Part shown: one piece after another, positions 50,387 through 58,640 of the stretch
How the letters are laid out: each line of letters begins with the position of its first letter
How positions within the stretch are numbered: the first letter of the stretch is position 1
Assembly (NCBI RefSeq): GCF_004345665.1
Contig: NZ_SLWR01000012.1
Location: 186,001 to 250,000 of the forward strand
Direction of reading: 5' to 3'
DNA length: 64,000 nt
Origin: Kribbella antiqua
Lineage (GTDB): Bacteria; Actinomycetota; Actinomycetes; Propionibacteriales; Kribbellaceae
Notes under the pieces: generated by a model
The model's database searches: none
What the model was told of the DNA's origin: nothing
What the model saw: the letters and a program-made list of their open reading frames with translations, nothing else
Made by a program: the position numbers and the translations under genes

Positions 50387-50455
50387 GCCATTTGATGGGT
50401 TCACCCATCAAATGGCGGGTTCGCCCCCGGTATACGGGCGGGGAACCCGCCATTT
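50387..50455. repeat. Overlapping inverted repeats that share one arm
   Basis: A perfect 14-bp hairpin (gccatttgatgggt 50387-50400, acccatcaaatggc 50403-50416) overlaps a second perfect 13-bp hairpin (aaatggcgggttc 50410-50422, gaacccgccattt 50443-50455). AAATGG at 50410-50415 belongs to both, so the two structures exclude each other. The first alone would serve as a terminator for the TPR gene. Confidence 0.8.
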
Positions 50456-50489
50456 GGCTGGCGGACCCACCAAACGCGGATCGACCGGC

Positions 50490-50525
50490 GGCGGCTCGGC
50501 GGGCGGCTCGGCGGGCGGCTCGGCG
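50490..50525. repeat. Three tandem copies of a 12-bp GC-rich unit
   Basis: GGCGGCTCGGCG is repeated exactly three times (50490-50501, 50502-50513, 50514-50525), followed by a further GC-rich run up to the ribosome site of the CBS gene. It is non-coding on the evidence available and prone to copy-number change. Confidence 0.85.
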
Positions 50526-50598
50526 GGCGGCGGGGGTGGGTGGTTTGGGCGGGGGTGCGGGGGTACCGGGCGGGCGAAGCGAGCGAGAGGGGTGAGTC

Positions 50599-51018
50599 AT
50601 GAAGAAGGCACGGGATCTGATGACAGCCGGTGCCACCTGCGTGAACGAGAACGAGACGCTGGTCGATGCCGCCCGCAAGATGCGCGATCTCGACGTCGGT
50701 GCGCTGCCGATCTGCGGCGAGGACAACCGGCTGCACGGGATGCTCACCGACCGCGACATCGTGATCCGCTGCATCGCCGAAGGTGGCGACCCGGCGACGG
50801 CGACGGCGCGTCAGTTCGAGCAGGGCAAGCCGGTGACCATCGGCGCTGACGACAGCGTCGACGAGGCGCTCAAGATGATGACCGAGCACCAGATCCGGCG
50901 GCTGCCGGTGATCGACGGTCACCAGCTCGTCGGCATGCTGTCGCAGGCCGACGTCGCGCGGGAGATGTCAGGCAAGAAGACGGGCGAGACCGTCTCGAAG
51001 ATCTCTCAACCGGCCTGA
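50599..51018 (+). CDS. CBS-domain pair protein
   Basis: This is 139 residues from ATG 50599. Two CBS domains fill it: residues 5-60 (ARDLMTAGATCVNENETLVD, LDVGALPICGEDNRLHGMLT-DRDIVIR) and 75-130 (VTIGADDSVDEALKMMTEHQ-IRRLPVIDGHQLVGMLSQAD-VARE). Such stand-alone pairs bind adenine nucleotides and are often induced in stress or dormancy. It is preceded by the structured, repeat-rich region 50387-50590 and transcribed towards the DUF574 methyltransferase gene. Confidence 0.93.
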   Translation: MKKARDLMTAGATCVNENETLVDAARKMRDLDVGALPICGEDNRLHGMLTDRDIVIRCIAEGGDPATATARQFEQGKPVTIGADDSVDEALKMMTEHQIRRLPVIDGHQLVGMLSQADVAREMSGKKTGETVSKISQPA

Positions 51019-51025
51019 GTCGGAA

Positions 51026-51868
51026 TCAGGGCTTGCGGGCCACGCCGCCGTACAGGACTCGGCGGGCGTCGGCCTGCAAGTCGTCGTCAGGGGCCTCGCC
51101 ACCAGGCGGGGCCCACTCGAACAGCCGGACCACCCCGGGCTCCAGCAGCTCCAGATCGCCGAAGAACGACCCGATCTCCGCCGGCGTCCGGAACCTCAGG
51201 TTCGGGAACGACGACTTGACCTTGTCCTCGATGACCGTCGCCAGCTCGGCGGCGGGACTGCCGTCGCGCGGGTTGCCCGCGTGGCTGATGGCCAGATACG
51301 ACCCGGGCGGCAGGACTTCCAGGTACTTCTGCATGATCTCGCGCGTCTGGTTGGTGTCCGGTATGTGATGAAGCATCAGCGCCATCACCAGTGCGACCGG
51401 CTCACCGGCCTCCAGTAGCCGCGCCACCGGCGGGTCTCCGAGTACGTCGTCCGGCCGGGTCAGATCGGCGGCGGTGAAGTAGGTCTGGGCGTTGTCCAGG
51501 AGTAGCGCCCGGCCGTGTGCGATCACCGCCGGGTCGTTGTCGACGTACACGACCTCCGCGGCCGGGTTGAAGCCCTGAGCGATCTGGTGTGTGTTCTGCG
51601 CGGTCGGCAGGCCGGAGCCGGCGTCGATGAACCGGCTGACACCGGCGTCCCGGGCCAGCCACGTGATCACCCGGCCGAGCCAGCGCCGGTTCTCCCGGGC
51701 CCACTCCGGCGTCTCCGGCGCGATCTCCAGGATCTGCCGGTACAGCGCCCGGTCGACCTCGTAGTTGTCCTTGCCGCCGAGGGCGTAGTCGTACACCCGG
51801 GCAACGCTCGGCCGGGTCGTGTCGATCCCAGGCGCGACCACGCCGTCGCCCTTGGGATGGTCCGCCAC
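51026..51868 (-). CDS. DUF574-type SAM-dependent methyltransferase
   Basis: This is 280 residues from GTG 51868. The signature of the actinobacterial Methyltransf_19/DUF574 family is complete: DTTRPSVARVYDYALGGKDN-YEVDRAL, RENRRWLGRVITWLARDAGV, FIDAGSGLPTAQNTHQIAQ (SAM motif I), VVYVDNDPAVIAHGRALL and VALVMALMLHHIPD. The family is abundant in actinomycetes and its substrate is unknown. It ends seven bases after the convergent CBS gene. Confidence 0.92.
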   Translation of the reverse strand: MADHPKGDGVVAPGIDTTRPSVARVYDYALGGKDNYEVDRALYRQILEIAPETPEWARENRRWLGRVITWLARDAGVSRFIDAGSGLPTAQNTHQIAQGFNPAAEVVYVDNDPAVIAHGRALLLDNAQTYFTAADLTRPDDVLGDPPVARLLEAGEPVALVMALMLHHIPDTNQTREIMQKYLEVLPPGSYLAISHAGNPRDGSPAAELATVIEDKVKSSFPNLRFRTPAEIGSFFGDLELLEPGVVRLFEWAPPGGEAPDDDLQADARRVLYGGVARKP

Positions 51869-51980
51869 GCTCTCTCCTCGCCGTCGGCCGGCTCGACTTA
51901 CGGCGAGAGTACCCCACGGGTTGTCACCTCTTCACCACGAAGAGTTCAAAGTGTGTAAAACCTCAACCCACAAGGCGATC

Positions 51981-52460
51981 TCAGCAGGCGCAGGCGATCC
52001 CGCGTGGAGCCGTGAGCGGATCGGCCGGCCGCCGTTCGATGCCGTCGGCGGTCTCCACCGGCAGCCCCTCCCGCGCCCAGTACTCGAATCCGCCGATCAT
52101 CTCCTTCACCGGATACCCGAGCTTGGCGAACTCCAGCGCCGCCTTCGTCGCCCCGTTGCAGCCGGGCCCCCAGCAGTACGTCACCACAGTGACACCCGCC
52201 GGTACGACGGAAGCCGCGCGTACGGCGATCTCCCGGGTCGGCAGGTGGATCGCGCCCGGCACGTGGCCCTGGTCCCAGCTCTCCTGGCTCCGGCTGTCGA
52301 TCAGCACCCAGCCCTCAACGCCCGCGCCGATGTCCGCGGCCACGTCCGACACGTCCGCCTCGAACGACAACCGCCCGGCGAAGTGCGCGACGGCCGCGGC
52401 GGAGTCGGCAGCGGGCGTCTGCAGCACGGCCGAGGTGCTTGTGTGCAGGTCAGCGGTCAT
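51981..52460 (-). CDS. Rhodanese-like sulfurtransferase
   Basis: This is 159 residues from ATG 52460. A single rhodanese domain has the CH2A-like segment GWVLIDSRSQESWDQGHVPG-AIHLP, and the active-site cysteine in VVTYCWGPGCNGATKAALEF. The loop CWGPGCN contains two cysteines, so persulfide formation or a disulfide are both possible. KLGYPVKEMIGGFEYWAREG completes the fold. The C-terminus ends in CAC, an extra cysteine pair. The role is presumably sulfur transfer or detoxification in the cytoplasm. Confidence 0.9.
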   Translation of the reverse strand: MTADLHTSTSAVLQTPAADSAAAVAHFAGRLSFEADVSDVAADIGAGVEGWVLIDSRSQESWDQGHVPGAIHLPTREIAVRAASVVPAGVTVVTYCWGPGCNGATKAALEFAKLGYPVKEMIGGFEYWAREGLPVETADGIERRPADPLTAPRGIACAC

Positions 52461-52550
52461 TCGGCAGCTCCTTCATCGATCGGGGAGCCACCAGCTTCTG
52501 CTATCCGCCGCCGGTGTGAAAGTGGCAGAAATGCCCTAGTGCAACAAGAT

Positions 52551-54434
52551 TCAGCCACGCTCGCTGATCCGGGCCCGTGCCCGGGCGACCTTGATCGCCG
52601 CCTTCAGCGTCTCGACGTCGTACGCACCATAGTGTCGCTGGCCGTTGACGAAGAACGTCGGCGTACCGGACACGCCGCTCAGGTCCGCTGACTCCACATC
52701 CTGAGCCACCCGCGCCGCCGCGACATGCCGCTTCACGTCGTCGTGCAGCTTGTCGTGGTCCAGCCCGAGCTCCTCGGCGTACCGGAGCAGGTCCTTCGGC
52801 TGCAGGTTCTCCTGGTTGGCCAGCAGTATGTCGTGCATCTCCCAGAACGCGCCCTGCGCAGCCGCCGCCTCGGCCACCTCCGCCGCGATCTGCGCCCGCG
52901 GATGCACATCCGACAGCGGCAGGTGCCGCCATACGTACCGCAGGTCGTCGTCCTGCAGCAGATCCCGTACGACGGGCTCGGCCATCCCGCAGTACGGGCA
53001 CTCGAAATCGCCGTACTCGACCAGGGTCACCGACGCCGACTCCGGACCGCGGATGTGGTCCCGCTCGGGATCCACCGGCTCGGCCAGGTCGACCAACTGC
53101 TCCGCATCACCGAGCAGAGCCAGCGCCTTCTTCGGCGGGCTCAGGAGCTTCGCGGCCCGGAACACGAGCCAGGTGAGCACCGAAGCGACCACCACCGCCG
53201 ACAGCAGCCCGAGCTTCGCCTCGGCCAGCGCCGGTCCCTCGAACGCGATCGTTGCGATGAGCAAGGAAACGGTGAACCCCATGCCGGCGATCGTGCCGCT
53301 GCCGATCACCGCCGCCCAGCCGACCAGCGGTCGGTAGCGCCCACCGCTGAGCCGGGCCAGCAGCCAGGACGCGACCGTCACCGCGACGGGCTTCCCGACC
53401 ACGAACCCGATCAGGATGCCAAGGGTGATCGGCGAGGTGTACGCCTGGCCGAGGAAGTCCAGGTCGACCTTGATGCCCGCGTTGGCCAGTCCGAACAGCG
53501 GCACGATCAGGTAGCTGACCCACGGGTGGTAGAGGTACTGCAGCCGCTCGTTCGGCGAGATCGTCGCAGTCAGCCCGACGGTCGCGGACCGGGCCAGCTC
53601 CGGCGTCGGCTGCTCGCGAAACAGCCGGAACTGACCGGTCGCCTGCTCGAGTTCCTCACGTCCTGGCGTGTACGCCGGAGCCGTCAGACCAATCGCGAGT
53701 CCGGCCACCACGGCGTCGACGCCACTGTCGAGCAAGGCAGCCCAGGTGACGACGCCAAGTACGACGTACGCCCACGCCTTGCGAATCCGCAGTACGGCGA
53801 GAACCAGGACCGCGGCGAAGGCGACGATCGCGACCGCGAGTGGCTTCAAGGCGATGTCTTCGCTGTAGACGACGGCGATGACAAGGAGCGCGAGCAGGTC
53901 GTCGACCACGAACACGGTCAGTAGGAAGACCCTGACGCGATCCGGTAGGCCGCGACCGACCAGCGCGAGCAGGCCGAGCGCGAGCGCGGTGTCGGTCGAC
54001 ATCGCGACACCCCAGCCGTGCGCACCCTCACCGCCGGCGTTGAAGGCGAGGTAGATGAGCACCGGCACGACCATCCCGGCGACACCGGCCAGCAGCGGCA
54101 GCACGAACCGGCTGCGCTCCCGCAGATCGCCGAGGTCGAACTCGCGCCGCGCCTCCAGTCCGACCACCAGGAAGAACAGCGTCATCAGGCCGCTGTTGAT
54201 CCACTCCCGCAGACCCATGCCCAGCACGTCGTGGCCGAGCTCGATCGACAGCTCGGTCCGCCAGAATTCGTCGTACGAACCGGGTGCGAGATTGGCCCAG
54301 AGCAGGGCGAGCACGATGGCTGCGGCGAGCACGCCGGAGCTGCCCGCTTCGGTCCGCAGGAAGGCACGCAACGGTGCCGCGAACTCCCGCCGCCAGTTGG
54401 TCCGTCCGCTGAGCAGCGCCGGGAAGTCCGTCAT
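52551..54434 (-). CDS. nhaA: Na+/H+ antiporter NhaA fused to a DsbA-like thioredoxin domain
   Basis: This is 627 residues from ATG 54434; a GTG nine bases earlier is possible. Residues 20-435 are a full NhaA with eleven to twelve helices, including WGVAMSTDTALALGLLALVG and VFLLTVFVVDDLLALLVIAV with the conserved aspartate pair (VVDDLLA). Residues 455-627 form a DsbA-like domain with CPYC at 479-482 (GDFECPYCGMAEP) and the cis-proline loop GVSGTPTFFVNGQRHYG. There is no signal peptide between the two parts, so the side of the membrane on which the thioredoxin domain lies depends on helix count. Such fusions are known in actinobacteria. Confidence 0.92.
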   Translation of the reverse strand: MTDFPALLSGRTNWRREFAAPLRAFLRTEAGSSGVLAAAIVLALLWANLAPGSYDEFWRTELSIELGHDVLGMGLREWINSGLMTLFFLVVGLEARREFDLGDLRERSRFVLPLLAGVAGMVVPVLIYLAFNAGGEGAHGWGVAMSTDTALALGLLALVGRGLPDRVRVFLLTVFVVDDLLALLVIAVVYSEDIALKPLAVAIVAFAAVLVLAVLRIRKAWAYVVLGVVTWAALLDSGVDAVVAGLAIGLTAPAYTPGREELEQATGQFRLFREQPTPELARSATVGLTATISPNERLQYLYHPWVSYLIVPLFGLANAGIKVDLDFLGQAYTSPITLGILIGFVVGKPVAVTVASWLLARLSGGRYRPLVGWAAVIGSGTIAGMGFTVSLLIATIAFEGPALAEAKLGLLSAVVVASVLTWLVFRAAKLLSPPKKALALLGDAEQLVDLAEPVDPERDHIRGPESASVTLVEYGDFECPYCGMAEPVVRDLLQDDDLRYVWRHLPLSDVHPRAQIAAEVAEAAAAQGAFWEMHDILLANQENLQPKDLLRYAEELGLDHDKLHDDVKRHVAAARVAQDVESADLSGVSGTPTFFVNGQRHYGAYDVETLKAAIKVARARARISERG

Positions 54435-54446
54435 GGGCTCCACTGT

Positions 54447-54476
54447 ATAGTTCTGGGTTGAGGCTCCCAGAACTAT
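54447..54476. promoter_or_regulatory. Perfect 11-bp inverted repeat upstream of the nhaA fusion gene
   Basis: ATAGTTCTGGG (54447-54457) and CCCAGAACTAT (54466-54476) are separated by eight bases. The repeat begins 13 bases before the start codon, so a bound repressor would block the promoter or ribosome site. No regulator gene lies next to it. Confidence 0.55.
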
Positions 54477-54593
54477 TGGGGTGGGCAGTCCGCTAACGGT
54501 TCGGGGCTCCGGACCTGCATGATGTGTGCCTGAGGATCACTCCAGCCACGGGGTGCGCCCGGCATCAGTTTGCGCCTGACTGGAGTCCCTTGC

Positions 54594-55289
54594 ATGACCG
54601 ATCCTGACGTGGTGACGACGTCGGCGGACGCTTTTGCCCGCCTGGCCGTCGAACTACATGACGCGCCGGGGGTGGAGGAGACGATCGACGCCGTCGTGCA
54701 ATTCGCCCTCCAGGCGCTGAAGTGCAGCTACGCCGGCGTGGCTCTGTACACCCGTAACTCCCGTCCCGAGATCGCCGCGGTCACCGACCCGGTCGTCGCC
54801 GATGTCTACAACCTGCAGATCAACACCCAGAGTGGCCCACTCGTCACCGCACTACGCGACCGTACGACGATCCTGATCCGCGACACCACCGCCGACCCCC
54901 GTTGGCCCGAGTGGGCCGCGACCGTCGCCGCCCTCGGTGTCCGCAGCGTCCTCGACGTACCGCTGGCCACCGGCAGCCGCTCGACCGTCGGCGTACTCGG
55001 CCTCTACAGCCCGGCCGCCGACGCCTTCAGCGAAGACGACGAAGCCATCGCCCACATCCTGGCCCGGCACGCCTCGGTCGCGGTCGCCTCCGCCCGCCAC
55101 GAAGAAACCATGGCCCAAGCCGTCGACGCCCGAAAACTCGTCGGCCAAGCGATGGGCATCCTGATGGAACGCTTCGACATCGACGGCGACCAAGCCTTCG
55201 CCGTCCTCAAGCGCTACTCCCAAGACACCAACACCAAACTCCGAGACGTAGCCCAACAACTCATAGACACCCGCCGCCTCCCCCACTGA
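54594..55289 (+). CDS. GAF and ANTAR domain protein
   Basis: This is 231 residues from ATG 54594. Residues 20-165 are a GAF domain (AGVALYTRNSRPEIAAVTDP, LRDRTTILIRDTTADPRWPE, VRSVLDVPLATGSRSTVGVL). Residues 170-228 are an ANTAR RNA-binding domain (ARKLVGQAMGILMERFDIDG, QAFAVLKRYSQDTNTKLRDV-AQQLIDTRRLP). ANTAR proteins bind paired hexanucleotide-loop hairpins in nascent RNA to prevent termination. The GAF ligand is unknown. It is monocistronic and divergent from the nhaA fusion gene. Confidence 0.92.
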   Translation: MTDPDVVTTSADAFARLAVELHDAPGVEETIDAVVQFALQALKCSYAGVALYTRNSRPEIAAVTDPVVADVYNLQINTQSGPLVTALRDRTTILIRDTTADPRWPEWAATVAALGVRSVLDVPLATGSRSTVGVLGLYSPAADAFSEDDEAIAHILARHASVAVASARHEETMAQAVDARKLVGQAMGILMERFDIDGDQAFAVLKRYSQDTNTKLRDVAQQLIDTRRLPH

Positions 55290-55328
55290 CAACCTCACAC
55301 TTTGGTGGGGTGTCTCGTCGTAGCTGGT

Positions 55329-55763
55329 ATGAGCACACGACAAGACGAAGCTGATATCAGAGGGCGGATCGAGACGTTGCTGGCGGCTGTTCGGGGTGGG
55401 GATTTGGAGGGGTTGAAGCCTCTCTTTGCTCCGGAGCTTGTGTCGTTCGACATTGTGCCGCCGTTGCAGCATCTGGGGGCCGAGGCGAAGTGGAAGAACT
55501 GGGCGGATGTGTTCACGTTCTACCAGCCGCCACTTGGGTATGAGGTGCGGGAGCTGACGGTCACCGTGGGTGGGGATGTGGCGTTCGCACACAGTCTCAA
55601 TCACGTCAGCGGGACGTTGCCGGATGGCGGCAAGAGCGACTACTGGCTTCGGTGGACGTCGGGGTGGCGGAAGATCGACGGCGAATGGTTCATCGTGCAC
55701 GACCAGGTGTCGGTGCCGACGGACTTCATCACCGGCCGCTCGGTGCTGGATCTGCAGCCGTGA
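55329..55763 (+). CDS. SnoaL-like (DUF4440/SnoaL_3) protein
   Basis: This is 144 residues from ATG 55329. It is a single NTF2-like domain: IRGRIETLLAAVRGGDLEGL, KPLFAPELVSFDIVPPLQHL, TVTVGGDVAFAHSLNHVSGT and SGWRKIDGEWFIVHDQVSVP. The GEWFIVHDQVS end is typical of ketosteroid isomerase-like stress proteins of unknown function. It is cytoplasmic and follows the GAF-ANTAR gene by 39 bases; whether they share a transcript is unclear. Confidence 0.88.
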   Translation: MSTRQDEADIRGRIETLLAAVRGGDLEGLKPLFAPELVSFDIVPPLQHLGAEAKWKNWADVFTFYQPPLGYEVRELTVTVGGDVAFAHSLNHVSGTLPDGGKSDYWLRWTSGWRKIDGEWFIVHDQVSVPTDFITGRSVLDLQP

Positions 55764-55839
55764 TGGAGTCAGTCAACGCAAATCTGCGACCGGGCACCGC
55801 GCGGCGTCGTACATGCGCGTTGGCGCCACTCGCAATCGG

Positions 55840-56529
55840 TGAGAATTCCAGCTGAGCCCGGGCGAGACCGTTGATGATTTCCGCACGGCTGACAACGAAA
55901 GCCTTTTGCCGACCGCTCGGTTAAACGCTTTTCTCGCGCCCTGGACCACGGGAGTTCCGGCCGAGCAGCTGCGGATTGTCCGCGTCGCCGACTACAAGTT
56001 TCATGCTCAATTAGCTGACCGGTGGCGAGACCGCCGGGTGTTCCTGCTCGGCGACGCCGCCCACCTGACGCCGCCGTTCATCGGGCAGGGCATGGGCGCC
56101 GGTCTCCGCGACGCGGCGAACCTCGCCTGGAAGCTCGCCGCCGTCCTGGCCGGCGATCTGCCTGAGAGCGTGCTCACCAGCTATGAGACCGAGCGGCGGC
56201 CGCATGCTCGAGCGCTGAGCTGCTCCGAACTGGTCGACCGGAAGGCATTCCGCCATGGACTCGCCGGACGCCTGTGCCCGAACGCACTCCTCGGTGACGG
56301 CCGGCGTCTGGACCACGTCGCCGCGGGTCGTTTCGCCTTCGTCACCAGGCGTTCACCGTCCGACAAAGTTCGTGCCACGCTCAACGATCGGGACGTCGTA
56401 CTGATCGTGGCGCGGCCGGGGGACGAACTGCACCGTTGGCTGCGGCGTTGGCGCGCGTACGGTGCCCTGGTCCGGCCGGACGGGACTGTCCAGCGGGCGG
56501 GACGACGCGTCATTGAATCGATCAATTGA
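55840..56529 (+). pseudogene. FAD-dependent aromatic monooxygenase (MhpA-like), C-terminal part
   Basis: The readable frame begins directly after a TGA at about 55842 (EFQLSPGETVDDF). It contains RVADYKFHAQLADRWRDRRV-FLLGDAAHLTPPFIGQGMGA-GLRDAANLAWKLA, the second FAD motif of 3-(3-hydroxyphenyl)propionate hydroxylase-like enzymes, and a thioredoxin-like C-terminal tail to 56526. The N-terminal Rossmann motif GxGxxG and the whole first 250-300 residues are missing and no start codon fits. It is a truncated gene rather than a short enzyme. Confidence 0.8.
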
Positions 56530-56550
56530 CCTTTTCGATCGATCAATTGA
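56518..56550. repeat. Two direct copies of TCGATCAATTGA
   Basis: The 12-mer occurs at 56518-56529 and 56539-56550, 21 bases apart (two helical turns), each containing the palindrome TCAATTGA. The first copy overlaps the stop codon of the monooxygenase remnant. The next gene downstream is a ROK regulator. Confidence 0.6.
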
Positions 56551-56775
56551 GCGCCTGCGGGAAATATCCGGAAACAGCCGGAGCTTTCCGGCCCGATCCG
56601 GGGCATACTGCGAAATGAATTGGGTACTGCGCCTGCTAGTGGTTCGCATCTCCTTCATCTGTTGAACATTTGCGAACTGTGGGGTTGAACTTGACGCCGG
56701 GGCTTGTGCGGCCAGAACCGCGGACCGGGTCACGTCCCGGCGTCTCAACCCGCTAGCCACCGCTACCCTTGGCGG

Positions 56776-57906
56776 ATGGGTGAATGGCGCCCGCTGACCG
56801 GGCCTTCTCGGCAGGTCGCGCTGGAGATCCTGCTGGACGGTCCACTGTCGCGCGCCGAACTGTCGCGCCGAGTGGGGTTGTCGCCGGGCAGCCTGACCCG
56901 GTTGTCCAAGCCGATGGTCGAGTCCGGCCTGCTCGTCGAGGTGTCGGCCGGGCCTACTGACGCGCGGGTCGGGCGGCCGTCGCAGCCCCTCGACCTCGAT
57001 CCCGCTTCACACCACTTCGTCGGCGTGAAGGTCACTGGGGATGCGGCGGTCGGCGTACTGACGACCCTGCGCGCCGAGGTGATCGCGACCGCGGAGCGTC
57101 CGCTGATCGATCAAGCACCGACGACGGTCGCCTCGATCGTCACCGAACTGGCCGACGATCTCGCCTCGGACCTGCACCTCACCGGGCTCGGCGTGAGCCT
57201 GGGCGGACGCGTCGCGAACAACTCCGAGGTCCGCTGGGCTCCATTCCTCGACTGGGTCGACGTGAACTTCGGCGAGCTGCTCACCGCACACACCGATGTA
57301 CCGGTGGTGGTTGCCAACGATGTCACCGCGCTGACCGAATCCACGCACTGGTTCGGCGCGGGCCGCGGCGCCGACCGGTTCGTGCTGATCACCATCGGCG
57401 CCGGCATCGGCTATGGGCTGGTCATCCACGATCGAACCGTCGACAGCCCCGACGTGAGCCTCGGGTTGATCGGCCATCACCCACTGCTACCCGACGGCCC
57501 ACGCTGCGATCGCGGCCACCACGGCTGCGCGGCCGGCCTGCTCCAGGTCGACTCCATCATCGAGCAAGTCGGTAGTGCGCTCGGCCGTCCGGTCGAGTAC
57601 GACGAAGCCCTCGACCTCGCGGCGAAAGGCGAACCGGCCGCGCAACGGGTGATCAGCACCGCCGGACGCGCCCTGGGCAAACTGATCGCCGTCGCCGCCA
57701 ACTTCACCATGCCCCAGCGGGTCGTCCTCGGCGGCGAGGGCATCCGCCTCGCGGAGGTCGCCCACGACGAGCTCGTCGCCGGCCTGCACGCCAACCGCCA
57801 CCCCTCCGCCACCGACCTCCCCCTCGTCCTCCAACCCCCCGACTTCACCGAATGGGCCCGCGGCGCCGCCGTCGTAGCCATCCAAACCTTCGTCCTCGGC
57901 GCCTGA
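56776..57906 (+). CDS. ROK-family transcriptional regulator
   Basis: This is 376 residues from ATG 56776. The N-terminal winged helix (PLSRAELSRRVGLSPGSLTR-LSKPMVESGLL) is followed by the ROK sugar-kinase-like fold with SLGGRVANNSEVRWAPFLDW, VVVANDVTALTESTHWFGAG and FVLITIGAGIGYGLVIHD. The zinc motif is CDRGHHGCAAG. The phosphate-binding first motif of true kinases (DxGGT) is not evident, so it is a regulator rather than an enzyme. It likely senses a sugar, but no sugar operon adjoins it. Confidence 0.9.
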   Translation: MGEWRPLTGPSRQVALEILLDGPLSRAELSRRVGLSPGSLTRLSKPMVESGLLVEVSAGPTDARVGRPSQPLDLDPASHHFVGVKVTGDAAVGVLTTLRAEVIATAERPLIDQAPTTVASIVTELADDLASDLHLTGLGVSLGGRVANNSEVRWAPFLDWVDVNFGELLTAHTDVPVVVANDVTALTESTHWFGAGRGADRFVLITIGAGIGYGLVIHDRTVDSPDVSLGLIGHHPLLPDGPRCDRGHHGCAAGLLQVDSIIEQVGSALGRPVEYDEALDLAAKGEPAAQRVISTAGRALGKLIAVAANFTMPQRVVLGGEGIRLAEVAHDELVAGLHANRHPSATDLPLVLQPPDFTEWARGAAVVAIQTFVLGA

Positions 57907-57929
57907 CCCCAGACCAAGGCTCAGATGTA

Positions 57930-57959
57930 GTAACTGACTAAATTGGCTTAGTCGGTTAC
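57930..57959. promoter_or_regulatory. MarR-like operator palindrome before a GNAT gene
   Basis: GTAACTGACTAA (57930-57941) and TTAGTCGGTTAC (57948-57959) form a 12-bp inverted repeat with one mismatch around six bases. It lies ten bases before the start codon of the GNAT gene. The sequence style (TTAGTCxGTTAC) resembles MarR-family operators; no MarR gene is adjacent. Confidence 0.55.
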
Positions 57960-57968
57960 ACTCGCCCA

Positions 57969-58640
57969 ATGTTGAGGCGATGGGTTGAGGGCTGGCGGTT
58001 GTGCCGGGGGCTGGAGCCGGCGATCGAGCACGACGGGGCGTTGGACGTCGTACTGCGATTGCCGGGCAGGGAGCGCGAGTTGTTCGCGCTGACGGACGAC
58101 CCGTTGATGGTCGACAAGCTGGCGACGCGTACGGCCGGTGATGCCTGGCTGACTGTGACCACGCAGGACGGCAACGGCGTGGCGCGGCGACTCAAGCAGG
58201 CTGGGCTGCAGCCGTTCGAGGAGCAGAAGGTGTTGATGTCGATCGAGCTGGCGAACCACCCGCAGCCGGTGGCACCGGCGTCGTACAAGGTGGAGGTCGA
58301 GACGCGCGGACCGCTGGAATACGTGCGGATCAAGGCTGCGGATGGAGAGGTCGCGGCGCGCGGAATGGCGGCGATCGTCGGGCGGGACGCGGTGATGCAC
58401 GACATCCAGACCGATCGGGCCCATCGGCGTCGTGGCCTCGGCAGTGTGGTGATGGGCGCCTTGAGCCGGCGTGCGATCGAGCGCGGGGCCGTCACCGGGT
58501 TGCTGATGGCTACGACCGAAGGCGAATTCCTCTATCGCAAGCTGGGCTGGACGTCCGAGGCGACCATGGTGACCGCGGTCGGATCAGGCAGTGCGGGCGC
58601 GGTGAGCGGCGACCTTGGTGCGGTTCTGGCAGGCCGTTGA
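57969..58640 (+). CDS. GNAT-family acetyltransferase
   Basis: This is 223 residues from ATG 57969. The C-terminal GNAT domain has motif A in MHDIQTDRAHRRRGLGSVVM-GALSRRAIERGA and an ending FLYRKLGWTSEATMVTAV. The N-terminal part (GWRLCRGLEPAIEHDGALDV, PLMVDKLATRTAGDAWLTVT) is a second, degenerate GNAT-like domain. The acceptor is unknown. Its start lies ten bases after a palindromic operator, and its last 57 bases overlap the CGNR gene on the other strand. Confidence 0.87.
   Translation: MLRRWVEGWRLCRGLEPAIEHDGALDVVLRLPGRERELFALTDDPLMVDKLATRTAGDAWLTVTTQDGNGVARRLKQAGLQPFEEQKVLMSIELANHPQPVAPASYKVEVETRGPLEYVRIKAADGEVAARGMAAIVGRDAVMHDIQTDRAHRRRGLGSVVMGALSRRAIERGAVTGLLMATTEGEFLYRKLGWTSEATMVTAVGSGSAGAVSGDLGAVLAGR

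Noticed and set aside
50490..50525. Possible CRISPR or minisatellite
   Set aside because: Three head-to-tail 12-mers without spacers; no cas genes occur in the window.
52725..53924. A 399-codon open frame on the plus strand
   Set aside because: It is antisense to the NhaA-DsbA fusion, is rich in Arg/Gln/His and has no hydrophobic pattern.
55329..57906. Biosynthetic gene cluster suggested by a SnoaL-like protein, an aromatic hydroxylase and a regulator together
   Set aside because: The hydroxylase is truncated, and there is no core biosynthetic enzyme.
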